Assembly (NCBI GenBank): GCA_963601185.1
Contig: CAVCEE010000028.1
Span: 1-18,300 of the forward strand
Direction of reading: 5' to 3'
DNA: 18,300 bases
Source: Limisoma sp963601185
GTDB lineage: Bacteria; Bacteroidota; Bacteroidia; Bacteroidales; Muribaculaceae
Shown here: in pieces, positions 7,859 through 16,036 of the stretch
Layout: the number at the start of each line of letters is the position of its first letter
Position numbering within the stretch: the first letter of the stretch is position 1
Program-made: the position numbers and the translations under genes
Notes under the pieces: generated by a model
What the model was told of the DNA's origin: nothing
Database searches by the model: none
Seen by the model: only the letters and a program-made list of their open reading frames with translations

Positions 7859-9143
7859 ATGCCTCAAACGATTTCGACATTGGCACAGACTGCTTCGTCC
7901 CCTTCATGAAGGCTTGCAAACGAGTTGGGATTTCGACATCGTCATTGGTTAAACCGTCAACCGTCTCCTTAAATTTGGCAGGGTGAGCAGTCTCAAGACT
8001 TATTCCAATTTCGTTTTCCTGAAGTTCTTCTTGCAATGCTCTATACCCCACAGCACCGTGTGGGTCTAGCAAATAACCATCCTTTCTAAATACAGAGGTT
8101 AAGGTCTCCCCTATTTCTTCATCCGTATAGGTAACGCCAGAAATGTCAGCCTTTATTGCTTCCCAGGAATTACCGTAAAGGTCTAGTATTCTTGCGAAAT
8201 TGCTTGGCTCGCCAACGTCCATTGCATTGGCGATAGTGGCGACTGATGGCCGTGGATTATATTTACCTGTCTGAAGATATTCATAAACCACATTATTTCT
8301 GTTGTTTGCGGCAATAAATCTCTTAATTGGCAATCCCATACGTTTCGCTATCAAACCGGCTGTAAGGTTTCCGAAGTTTCCGCTCGGCACGGACACCACG
8401 ACTTGCGACAAATCAACATCACCCTTTGCTGCCAATTGTGCATACGCATAGAAATAATAGAACATTTGAGGCATAAACCGGGCTATGTTGATTGAGTTTG
8501 CGCTCGTCAACTTCATATGGTCATTCAACTGCTCATTCATAAATGCATTCTTTACCAATGCCTGACAATCGTCAAACGTCCCATCAACCTCAATTGCGGT
8601 TATGTTCTGACCAAGTGTCGTGAATTGCGACTCTTGAATGTGGCTTACCTTCCCTTTTGGATATAGCACATAAACATGCACACCTTCAACGCCTAAAAAG
8701 CCATTGGCAACTGCGCTACCGGTATCACCAGATGTGGCGACCAGCACATTAACCGAGCGTTTATCTTCATCGGTAGCATTAAAATGGCCCAATAATCTTG
8801 CCATAAACCGTGCGCCAACATCCTTAAACGCCAATGTCGGTCCGTGGTACAATTCCAGACAATACTTATTGCCATTTACTTGCTTGAGTGGAATGTCGAA
8901 ACTCAAAGTGTCATAAACTATCTTTTTCAATTTTTCGGAATCGATATCCTCGCCAAGGATGGCATTCGCTGCAACAAACGCCATCTCCTGCAACGACATT
9001 TCTCCGATTCCATCAAAAAATTCTTTTGGCAAAGTAGGAATATGTTCAGGCATATACAAGCCCTTGTCTGGAGCAAGTCCTTTTATAACCGCCTCTTTTA
9101 GCGTAGCCTTCGGGGCATTGCCATTAGTACTGTAATATTTCAT
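7833..9143 (-). CDS. thrC: Threonine synthase
   Basis: PLP enzyme that converts O-phosphohomoserine to threonine, the last step of the pathway. The 436-residue length is normal for the longer (E. coli-like) class. The N-terminus MKYYSTNG is typical. PLP-binding Lys107 lies in PTLAFKDVGARF. Phosphate and substrate loops are TSGDTGSAVA and VPSGNFGNLTAG. The ATG is two bases after the apgM stop, so translation is probably coupled. It is the last gene of thrA-apgM-thrC and converges with the exported-protein gene, overlapping it by 26 bases (7833-7858). Confidence 0.96.
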   Translation of the reverse strand: MKYYSTNGNAPKATLKEAVIKGLAPDKGLYMPEHIPTLPKEFFDGIGEMSLQEMAFVAANAILGEDIDSEKLKKIVYDTLSFDIPLKQVNGNKYCLELYHGPTLAFKDVGARFMARLLGHFNATDEDKRSVNVLVATSGDTGSAVANGFLGVEGVHVYVLYPKGKVSHIQESQFTTLGQNITAIEVDGTFDDCQALVKNAFMNEQLNDHMKLTSANSINIARFMPQMFYYFYAYAQLAAKGDVDLSQVVVSVPSGNFGNLTAGLIAKRMGLPIKRFIAANNRNNVVYEYLQTGKYNPRPSVATIANAMDVGEPSNFARILDLYGNSWEAIKADISGVTYTDEEIGETLTSVFRKDGYLLDPHGAVGYRALQEELQENEIGISLETAHPAKFKETVDGLTNDDVEIPTRLQAFMKGTKQSVPMSKSFEAFKDYLLAQ

Positions 9144-9145
9144 TT

Positions 9146-10348
9146 CTATTTCAATAACTCTTTAATAAAACCGTCTGTTTCAAGGATTCCGTATGACCCA
9201 TTTTTAGCAGACTCTTCATTGTATTCACTTATTCCGTCAGCATCAGCAAAAGGATAAATCATAAACGGCACGGGATTGGATGTGTGCGTTTTCAACCGGC
9301 ACGGAGTCGGATGGTCTGGGAGGACAGCAATTCTCACCTCCTCATCCATCCTTTGGGCGGCTTCCAATATCGGTTTACAAATTCTACTGTCAAGAAATTC
9401 TATTGTTTTTGTCTTCAACTCAACATCACCTTCATGACCGGCCTCATCGCTGGCCTCCACATGAACAAACACGAAATCATTATCTTTAAGCGCATCTATT
9501 GCAGCCTGTGCCTTTCCTTCGTAGTTGGTATTCCAAAGGCCTGTCACACCATCCACAATAATTGGCTTAAGTCCTGCATAAACGCCGATTCCTCTAATCA
9601 AGTCAACGGCGGAGATAACGACTCCGCTCTTTATTCCGAATCGCTCAGCCATTGTCGGCATCGACGGTCTGTATCCGGGCGACCAGGGCCAGATGCTGTT
9701 TGCCGGATCCTTTCCTTCTGCTTGTCGTTTCAGATTGACTGGATGATTTTTCAGCAGGTCTTGCGACTTCATGATCAAATCATTAAGCAATTTTGCTGTC
9801 GGCTCTGCTTCTGGCACGGAAGCCTTGATAAGTACGTCTTTGAAAGGCGTGCCCGGCACATCATGCGGCGGCGTACATTCCAAGCGCTTATCAGCATCTT
9901 TTACCTTCAACAAATGGCGATAAGAGATGCCCGGATAAAAATGGATTTTGTCTGTATCAAGGTTCTCCGACAAGAAGTCTATAAGTTCTTTAGCCTCTTC
10001 ATCCGTAATGTGTCCGGCTGAGTGATTCTTGATTTTGCCATCTTCAATGCAAATGAGATTGCAGCGCATCGCCATTTCACCGTCCTCAATTGCAACCCCC
10101 ATACTCGCCGCTTCGAGCGAGCCTCTGCCCTCAAATGTGGTTGGCAAATCATAACCCAATACCGACATATTTGCCACCTCGCTTCCTGGATGGAATCCTA
10201 CTGGAACGGTTTTAAGCAGCCCCATCTTGGAGTGAGGTGCCATATAATCGAATGTGGGCGTTTTTGCGGCTTGCAGAGGAGTGCGATTTTTCAATGAGGC
10301 TATCGGCTCATCAGCCATACCATCACCCAATATTATTACATATTTCAT
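9146..10348 (-). CDS. apgM: ApgM-type phosphoglycerate mutase-like protein; probable homoserine kinase
   Basis: Alkaline-phosphatase-superfamily enzyme annotated as cofactor-independent phosphoglycerate mutase. This subfamily (TIGR02535 type) has been proposed as a replacement homoserine kinase because it sits in threonine operons lacking thrB. Context here fits: it lies between thrA and thrC with gaps of 1 and 2 bases, and no GHMP-type thrB is present. The 400-residue product keeps the metal-binding Asp9 (ILGDGMAD), the presumed nucleophile Ser62 (VANMSVLG), the HVEASDEAGHEGD metal motif (about residue 300) and LPDHPTP (about 350). Sequence alone cannot separate mutase from kinase activity; the kinase role is inferred from operon position and the known subfamily proposal. 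Confidence 0.9.
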   Translation of the reverse strand: MKYVIILGDGMADEPIASLKNRTPLQAAKTPTFDYMAPHSKMGLLKTVPVGFHPGSEVANMSVLGYDLPTTFEGRGSLEAASMGVAIEDGEMAMRCNLICIEDGKIKNHSAGHITDEEAKELIDFLSENLDTDKIHFYPGISYRHLLKVKDADKRLECTPPHDVPGTPFKDVLIKASVPEAEPTAKLLNDLIMKSQDLLKNHPVNLKRQAEGKDPANSIWPWSPGYRPSMPTMAERFGIKSGVVISAVDLIRGIGVYAGLKPIIVDGVTGLWNTNYEGKAQAAIDALKDNDFVFVHVEASDEAGHEGDVELKTKTIEFLDSRICKPILEAAQRMDEEVRIAVLPDHPTPCRLKTHTSNPVPFMIYPFADADGISEYNEESAKNGSYGILETDGFIKELLK

Positions 10349-10349
10349 T

Positions 10350-12788
10350 TTATCTGATATTTGCGATACTTATAATGTCCGAGAACACGCCGGCAGCCGT
10401 AACTTCTGCTCCTGCACCATAACCTTTGATTTCCATCGGATATTCTTTGTAGCGTTCTGTGGTTATCAATATCACATTATTGCTGCTTTCCAATGAATAG
10501 AACGGACTCGTTTGCTCAACTGCCTCCAGTCCTACCATTGCCGTGCCATCTTCAAAACGAGCAACAAACCGCAGACATTTGTGCTCCTTGGCAACTACGG
10601 CACGTTTCTTCTCGAAATCGGCATCTATCGACTTCACATCGGCCAAGAAATCTTCTATCGTACCCGTAAACAATGATTCGGGGATAAACAGGTTCTTGAC
10701 GACATCATCTGTATCAATTTTGTAGCCAGCCTCTCTCGTCAGGATTACAAGTTTGCGGATTACATCCTTTCCGCTTAGGTCTTCTCTCGGGTCTGGTTCA
10801 CTATAGCCGGCTTCTTTTGCCATTGCAATTGCACGGCTAATCGGGATTTTCTCACTTATGATGTTGAAGATATAATTCAGCGTTCCTGACAGCACTGCCT
10901 CTATCTTCAATATTCTGTCGCCGGAGTTTATAAGGCTGTTGATTGTATTGATAATTGGCAGACCAGCACCGACATTCGTTTCAAACAAGAACTTAACATC
11001 ACGCTTCCTTGCAATCTGCTTAAGGTTCGCATAGTTCTCATATTTTGAAGATGCCGCCAGTTTATTGGCTGCAACGACGTTGACGTTGTGCGACAACAAT
11101 GTGCTGTATAATTGTGCAATCCGTGGATTTGCTGTACAGTCGACAAACACAGGATTGAAAATATTCATCTTTATGACTTCCTCGCAGATTGTTTCAGGCG
11201 TAGCCACAAGTTCTGATTTGTCAAGGAGTTCCGAATAGTGCTCCATATCAATGCCTTCCCTACTGAAAATGCAATGACGGGAGTTGGCTACACCGACCAC
11301 ATTCAACTCAAGAGCCTTGTTTTCCTTCAAGTTCTGTTTCTGCTGGCGTATTTGTTCAATCAGTCGTCTACCGACATGACCGACACCAACAATAAACACA
11401 TTAAGCACTTGATATTCTGACAAGAAGAAGGAGTCGTGGATTACATTAAGGGTCTTCCTCAAATTACTCTTTTTCACGACAAATGAGATGTTTGTCTCAG
11501 ATGCACCTTGAGCACAGGCAATAACACTGATGCCGCTACGTCCCAACGAATTGAAGAGTTTTCCTGCAATACCCGGTGTATGCTTCATATTCTCGCCGAC
11601 AACAGCGACCGTTGCCAGTTCTTTCTCTGCCGTTATGCTCGTAATCTCTCCTATCTCGATCTCCTTGGCAAATTCTTCATTAAGGACAGTCACTGCTAAA
11701 TCCGCATCATCCGTCTTCATTGCAAACGTCGTGTTATGCTCTGACGATGCCTGCGAAACCAAGAACACGCTTATGCCATTTTGCGCCAGACATTGGAATA
11801 TTCTTGAATTGATGCCAATCACGCCGACCATACCCAAGCCCGACACTGTAACCAACGAAGTGTCATTGATTGACGATATACCTTTTATAGCCTTTGCGTC
11901 TTCTTTCGGCTGCTCGTTTGTAATCCATGTACCAGGGGCTGACGAGTTGAACGTATTCTTTATAAGAATTGGAATGTCTTTATGGAACACCGGATAAATC
12001 GTAGGTGGATATACCACCTTTGCACCGAAGTTACACAACTCCATCGCTTCCACAAACGACAAGTGGTCAATCACGTATGCCTTGCTGATTACACGTGGAT
12101 CAGCCGTCATAAAGCCGTCCACATCTGTCCAGATTTCCAACACTCGGGCTCCCAACGTTGCCGCCACAATAGATGCAGTGTAGTCGCTTCCGCCTCGTCC
12201 CAAGTTTGTCACCTCTCCGGTAACTTTATCGGAAGAGATAAATCCAGGAATAACGGCAACCTTTCCTGAAAAATCACCAAAATTCTCATTTATCAATTTT
12301 TCTGTAACCGAAAAATCAACTATATGTTTACCAAACTGTTTTTCTGTCTTTATGAAATTGCGCGAATCAAAGAATTGCGCTCCGTCAATAATCCGGCTGA
12401 TTATCGCTGACGACAACCGCTCGCCATAACTTACAACGATGTCCAATGTTCGTGGCGAAAGGTCTTTTATCAATGCAATACCCCTATAGATGTTTCCGAG
12501 TTCATCAAGCAATGGGTCAACCATTGAATGCACGTCAAGCATTTTGCTTTTGGGCACCATCCCATTGATAACATCATTATGACGTTCTATGATTTTTGCA
12601 TAATTTTGAAGATACCCGACATCGGCTTTCGATGCCATCTTTGCAGTTGAAATCAGCATATCTGTTATGCCGCCCAATGCTGAAACAACCACAATCACTG
12701 GTTCTTCTTCACTCTCGACAATTCTCTTGACATGCGTCAGGCTCTCAACTGTACCGACTGAGGTCCCTCCAAATTTAAGTACTTTCAT
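10350..12788 (-). CDS. thrA: Bifunctional aspartokinase / homoserine dehydrogenase
   Basis: Catalyses the first step of the aspartate pathway (aspartate phosphorylation) and the reduction of aspartate semialdehyde to homoserine. The 812-residue fusion has an aspartokinase domain (about 1-290) with KFGGTSVG at 5-12, SYGERLS at 120-126 and NLGRGGSDYTA at 195-205. Two ACT regulatory repeats follow (about 305-450). The homoserine dehydrogenase starts with the Rossmann motif VFIVGVGHVGRR (464-475) and includes ANKLAA, GTLNYIF and DLSGKDVIRKL. The ACT repeats imply feedback control, probably by threonine. It is the first gene of the operon; its TAA is one base from the apgM ATG. No leader-peptide attenuator is evident in the short upstream gap. 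Confidence 0.97.
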   Translation of the reverse strand: MKVLKFGGTSVGTVESLTHVKRIVESEEEPVIVVVSALGGITDMLISTAKMASKADVGYLQNYAKIIERHNDVINGMVPKSKMLDVHSMVDPLLDELGNIYRGIALIKDLSPRTLDIVVSYGERLSSAIISRIIDGAQFFDSRNFIKTEKQFGKHIVDFSVTEKLINENFGDFSGKVAVIPGFISSDKVTGEVTNLGRGGSDYTASIVAATLGARVLEIWTDVDGFMTADPRVISKAYVIDHLSFVEAMELCNFGAKVVYPPTIYPVFHKDIPILIKNTFNSSAPGTWITNEQPKEDAKAIKGISSINDTSLVTVSGLGMVGVIGINSRIFQCLAQNGISVFLVSQASSEHNTTFAMKTDDADLAVTVLNEEFAKEIEIGEITSITAEKELATVAVVGENMKHTPGIAGKLFNSLGRSGISVIACAQGASETNISFVVKKSNLRKTLNVIHDSFFLSEYQVLNVFIVGVGHVGRRLIEQIRQQKQNLKENKALELNVVGVANSRHCIFSREGIDMEHYSELLDKSELVATPETICEEVIKMNIFNPVFVDCTANPRIAQLYSTLLSHNVNVVAANKLAASSKYENYANLKQIARKRDVKFLFETNVGAGLPIINTINSLINSGDRILKIEAVLSGTLNYIFNIISEKIPISRAIAMAKEAGYSEPDPREDLSGKDVIRKLVILTREAGYKIDTDDVVKNLFIPESLFTGTIEDFLADVKSIDADFEKKRAVVAKEHKCLRFVARFEDGTAMVGLEAVEQTSPFYSLESSNNVILITTERYKEYPMEIKGYGAGAEVTAAGVFSDIISIANIR

Positions 12789-12821
12789 ATTATTTGCTTT
12801 GTAGATTTATTAATCAGGGCA

Positions 12822-12853
12822 TAAAGGTAAGCATTCCGTTTGATTTCATCAAT
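12822..12853 (-). promoter_or_regulatory. Possible promoter of the thrA-apgM-thrC operon
   Basis: On the minus strand, ATTG (12853-12850; one mismatch to TTTG) lies 20 bases upstream of TACCTTTA (12829-12822; one mismatch to TAnnTTTG). The implied start is about 27 bases before the thrA ATG. Each box is imperfect. The rest of the 164-base gap (12789-12952) is AT-rich and holds no gene; no clear terminator for the upstream lemA pair was found in it. Confidence 0.35.
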
Positions 12854-12952
12854 AAAAATAGGCATATTGTTATCGTTTTGTTGATTTTTGCGGCATTTTA
12901 CTTTCACTTACCGATTATTGCGCCGTTCGCGCCGTATATTTATACACGATCT

Positions 12953-14692
12953 TTACGATAATTTCGACGCAATATGACGACGATAGACACTGAGATGCGA
13001 CTTGTTGACTACATCATTAATATGTTCAAGACGCTGCCCTTGCGATTTAAAGTCAACTTCTTCATTGTCCTCATGTATTTGAATGCATCCTTCACCTGTA
13101 ACAGGTAAATACTCGTCCCAATAGACCGGCACGTCGTGCATCCTGCCGTCACCGCCCCATTTTGCAATCAATGTCAGCCTCCGCTCAGACCGGTAGCCAT
13201 AGGCATAGACCTTGATTGTCGCATCGTTTCCGTCGTCACTTCCCATGCGGTTCTCTTCGGTCTTGAGGATACAGTTCGTCACGCAATCCGGATGTTGGAA
13301 ATACTGTTCACCCCAGAAATTCGCCAATGCCTCGTGCTCCCAAAATGAACTGTGCTTTTTCATATCACGTCCATAAATGTCTTCATACGGACGTATCTGC
13401 TGATACAGCGGCACACACAGCAACGGTGCCAATGTGAAATATATAGATCTGAAATAATTGGCATTGATTTCATAAAATTCTTCTTTCGCCTTGTCGAAAT
13501 CAAAATTTTTATACACTGCCGGATCCATCCCTAGGTCGAGATTTTGAATATGCCCGGCCTCTATGGTGTTTATCATTTTCTCCTTAAAGAAATCGAAATC
13601 ATCGCCATACCCCACTTGATCGTCCTGCAAAAGTTTGAGCATACTTTCCTGAGCAAGCGGAGTAAACAGTAAGGCATACTGCTGATTGTTGTTGCGGTTG
13701 CTCGTGTCAAATGCCACTTCAAATTCCTCATTGGTCATCATCGCGAAGTCTCCTCCGCTCAAATTCCTAGACTTGCTGTGCAGTCTATGTTTCTTCCATT
13801 TGAATTTGAGAGAGTTTTCCCTCGTTGCCAATCCGCTTTGCGTCCGATAGAAAATCAAGTCGGGCGCAGCAGTATTGCCATAAATCAAGCGTGTCTTTTC
13901 ATAATATTCAGGATACGGTGCTGTTACAGATGCCGTTAATGTTTCGGAATGATGCACCGTATGGTACTTGCCGTCGGAGTCTCGCTCTTGCGTTGTCCAA
14001 TGGATTGTTTTGGATCCATAATATGTTTTGCTTCCCATCTCCATTTTTCGGGTACGCACAATCACAAACGGATTGCCGTTTATTAGTCCCGAATGCGAAT
14101 ACAGCACAGAGCGTTCTGCACTGAACGAGTCATCCCAACCGTATGTATGCCTTAAATCAGCCAAACGTTGGGTCGTGAAATACCTGTCAAACTCCAAACG
14201 CGGAACGGTTTTCGTCATCATCCGCGTGAGCACGTCCCAATCATACAGTCTATTGAGTGGCGCCATCTGTTTCCAGGCTTCAGCGTGGAGATTTTCTATG
14301 CATTCATTCAGATAATCACGATCTCCTTTCAGTCCGTTGAGGCGAGGATGCACCTTACTGAACAGATAAATCAATGCAGCAACCGTATATACGCCCATCA
14401 CTGCAAACATCCACGACTCCAAATACATATAGACAAAGATTGCGGCTGCGACGCATCCGCCGACACCCACCCACAACAAGACGCAGAGAATCGTCCATTT
14501 GGTGATAGCCGATTTCACCGACATCAAGTCGCTCTCTTTGGCATAAATCTCCGCACAAGTTTGCCGATTGCCATCTACATCAATATTCGCCTCTGCCGCC
14601 AAATCGGAGAAAGTCGATTCGACAACATCCTTGAAGCGGTCATGGAATACATTGACATACTCGGTAAGCGGATCATATACATCCTTCAGCAT
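12953..14692 (-). CDS. Two-TM membrane protein, DUF3137-like, paired with LemA
   Basis: The function is unknown. The 579-residue product has a soluble N-terminal helix region (1-60), two adjacent membrane segments (about 67-90 and 93-111), then a long soluble region without recognisable catalytic motifs. Part of it (about 205-260) is strand-rich, with repeated Tyr/Thr/Ser-rich stretches (SKTYYGSKTIHW, TVHHSETLTASV). DUF3137-type proteins of this layout are commonly found next to lemA, and here the ATG follows the lemA stop by 11 bases. Together they look like a membrane-associated complex, which is inference. The stop is 164 bases upstream of the thrA start. The family assignment is from topology and neighbour, not from a motif I can verify. 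Confidence 0.7.
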   Translation of the reverse strand: MLKDVYDPLTEYVNVFHDRFKDVVESTFSDLAAEANIDVDGNRQTCAEIYAKESDLMSVKSAITKWTILCVLLWVGVGGCVAAAIFVYMYLESWMFAVMGVYTVAALIYLFSKVHPRLNGLKGDRDYLNECIENLHAEAWKQMAPLNRLYDWDVLTRMMTKTVPRLEFDRYFTTQRLADLRHTYGWDDSFSAERSVLYSHSGLINGNPFVIVRTRKMEMGSKTYYGSKTIHWTTQERDSDGKYHTVHHSETLTASVTAPYPEYYEKTRLIYGNTAAPDLIFYRTQSGLATRENSLKFKWKKHRLHSKSRNLSGGDFAMMTNEEFEVAFDTSNRNNNQQYALLFTPLAQESMLKLLQDDQVGYGDDFDFFKEKMINTIEAGHIQNLDLGMDPAVYKNFDFDKAKEEFYEINANYFRSIYFTLAPLLCVPLYQQIRPYEDIYGRDMKKHSSFWEHEALANFWGEQYFQHPDCVTNCILKTEENRMGSDDGNDATIKVYAYGYRSERRLTLIAKWGGDGRMHDVPVYWDEYLPVTGEGCIQIHEDNEEVDFKSQGQRLEHINDVVNKSHLSVYRRHIASKLS

Positions 14693-14703
14693 ACTTCACC
14701 TGT

Positions 14704-15453
14704 TTAGAAGAATTTGCTGCGTGCCATTTCTTTTGTTTCTGCCGATGCTGTAAACGGAATGCGTGTGGTATAGCCTTGGCGTGCTGCCACAATCATCTTT
14801 GTAGGCCAAGCAAATATGTCGGTATTCCATTGCGTAACCCGGCTATTGTACACTGTGCGTGCCGCTGTAATCTCCTTTTGCAAATAACTGTTTTGCTGCA
14901 TAGCATCAGCGATGGCGTTGTGCGCTTTAAGTTCGGGATAAGCCTCTACCTGTGGGAACAAGCGACCAAATGCGGTATTCACTTGAGAATTGACTGCACT
15001 TCTGTTTTCGTCAGTCACCGTTCCACTTCTCAATGCTGCGACTGATTTCATAACGTCCTTGTCAAGTTCTATAGCTCGTTCCACAATACCAACCACATTT
15101 TGCAGTATCTGCACTCGCTGTTCGAGGAAATTGTCGATATTCGAAGCCTCTGCCTGAATGCGTTGTTCCAATTGTTGGAAATAGTTGCGCGCAGAAATTT
15201 TCATAAAGATAAATATCACGCCAGGCAAAATGCCCACGATGCTCCCTACGACTGCAACCAGCAAAGGATTTTCCAAGGTAGACCCCATAAGTAGGACCCC
15301 GATAATCACCAGAATCGGGATTACGACCCATAGTGCAATTTCAAACAATGTTGAGCCAAATCCAACCTGGACAGGTAATTGACGGTCAATCACGTGAATG
15401 TCTCGTCCTTCATAATTGACAGTCCCAGTAACTTCATCCAATAAATTTGCCAT
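14704..15453 (-). CDS. lemA: LemA family protein with an extended two-TM N-terminus
   Basis: The C-terminal 160 residues (about 88-249) form the helical LemA core: QLEQRIQAEASNIDNFLEQR, then LFPQVEAYPELKAH and AARTVYNSRVTQWNTDIFAWP, each matching the conserved LemA pattern (…VEAYPDLKAN…, …ARRxYNxxVxxYNTxIxxFP…). Ordinary LemA proteins are about 190 residues with a single N-terminal membrane segment. This one has about 35 polar residues, then two segments (about 37-56 and 62-85), giving 249 residues. The role of LemA is not established; it is an envelope-associated protein. It is driven by a strong predicted promoter about 70 bases upstream and is followed after 11 bases by the DUF3137-like gene. 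Confidence 0.88.
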   Translation of the reverse strand: MANLLDEVTGTVNYEGRDIHVIDRQLPVQVGFGSTLFEIALWVVIPILVIIGVLLMGSTLENPLLVAVVGSIVGILPGVIFIFMKISARNYFQQLEQRIQAEASNIDNFLEQRVQILQNVVGIVERAIELDKDVMKSVAALRSGTVTDENRSAVNSQVNTAFGRLFPQVEAYPELKAHNAIADAMQQNSYLQKEITAARTVYNSRVTQWNTDIFAWPTKMIVAARQGYTTRIPFTASAETKEMARSKFF

Positions 15454-15522
15454 AGTGTTATGATTTATTTGTTTTATTATCCTTTTTATAAATGCCCCAT
15501 TCTACATTTATTTTGACAATCA

Positions 15523-15553
15523 CAAATATACATTTATTCTTTGCCCCAACAAA
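15523..15553 (-). promoter_or_regulatory. Strong Bacteroidetes-type promoter for lemA
   Basis: On the minus strand, TTTG (15553-15550) is followed after exactly 19 bases by TATATTTG (15530-15523), a perfect match to the TTTG / TAnnTTTG consensus. The implied start near 15516 gives a leader of about 60 bases before the lemA ATG at 15453. Confidence 0.65.
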
Positions 15554-15592
15554 ATATTATTGCATTTTTCCGTCAAACTTAAATTTTCACAC

Positions 15593-15600
15593 TATCTTTA
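15593..15600 (+). promoter_or_regulatory. Possible -7 box of the yraN promoter
   Basis: TATCTTTA matches TAnnTTTG at seven of eight positions and lies 16 bases before the yraN ATG. No good TTTG is found at the expected distance; TTTC at 15567-15570, 22 bases upstream, is the nearest candidate. Confidence 0.25.
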
Positions 15601-15616
15601 CGGAAACCAAGTTTTT

Positions 15617-15988
15617 ATGGCAGAGCACAACATATTTGGCAAAAAAGGAGAAAAGGCGGCCTACGAGGCCCTATTGGCCAAGGGTTACCTCATCCGCGAC
15701 CGCAACTGGCGCTGTGGGAGAAACGAAGTCGACATCATCGCCGAAAAGGACAACCGCATAATTATTGTCGAGGTCAAGACACGGTCGTATCCCATCGACG
15801 ACATATCTCAAGTCATAACACGCGACAAAATCCGGCATCTTATTGCAGCCGGTAACGCCTATATCAAGATGTTCAGCCTACCACACGAGCTGCAATTCGA
15901 TGTAATTCTCATCACTGGGTCAGACACCGACAATTTCACGATTGAACACATCCCCGACGCCTTTATGGCACCATTGCGCACATACTAA
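15617..15988 (+). CDS. yraN: YraN/UPF0102 family nuclease-fold protein
   Basis: A small protein with an endonuclease-like PD-(D/E)xK fold, of uncertain cellular role, sometimes linked to recombination or DNA processing. The 123-residue product shows the full family pattern: GKKGEKAAYEALLAKGYLI, RNWRCGRNEVDIIAE and IIIVEVKTR, giving the nuclease-type acidic/lysine set Asp39, Glu52 and Lys54. The usual GEID is NEVD here. The start at 15617 (MAEHNIFGKKGE) is preferred over the upstream ATG at 15560, because family homology begins there and a promoter-like box lies between. It is divergent from lemA and its stop is 48 bases from the stop of the mobile-element protein on the other strand. Confidence 0.93.
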   Translation: MAEHNIFGKKGEKAAYEALLAKGYLIRDRNWRCGRNEVDIIAEKDNRIIIVEVKTRSYPIDDISQVITRDKIRHLIAAGNAYIKMFSLPHELQFDVILITGSDTDNFTIEHIPDAFMAPLRTY

Positions 15989-16036
15989 ATAATTGCTGTC
16001 ATTTACGCAACGTCAAGCATTCCTCAATTTCGACTT

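Noticed and set aside
9284..10021. A 245-codon plus-strand open frame opposite apgM
   Set aside because: It is a shadow of a gene with intact metal-site motifs on the minus strand.
12880..12952. Possible terminator after the DUF3137-like gene (GCGC-rich patch and a GTATA/TATAC pair)
   Set aside because: The stems are only 4-5 bp and no T-run follows them.
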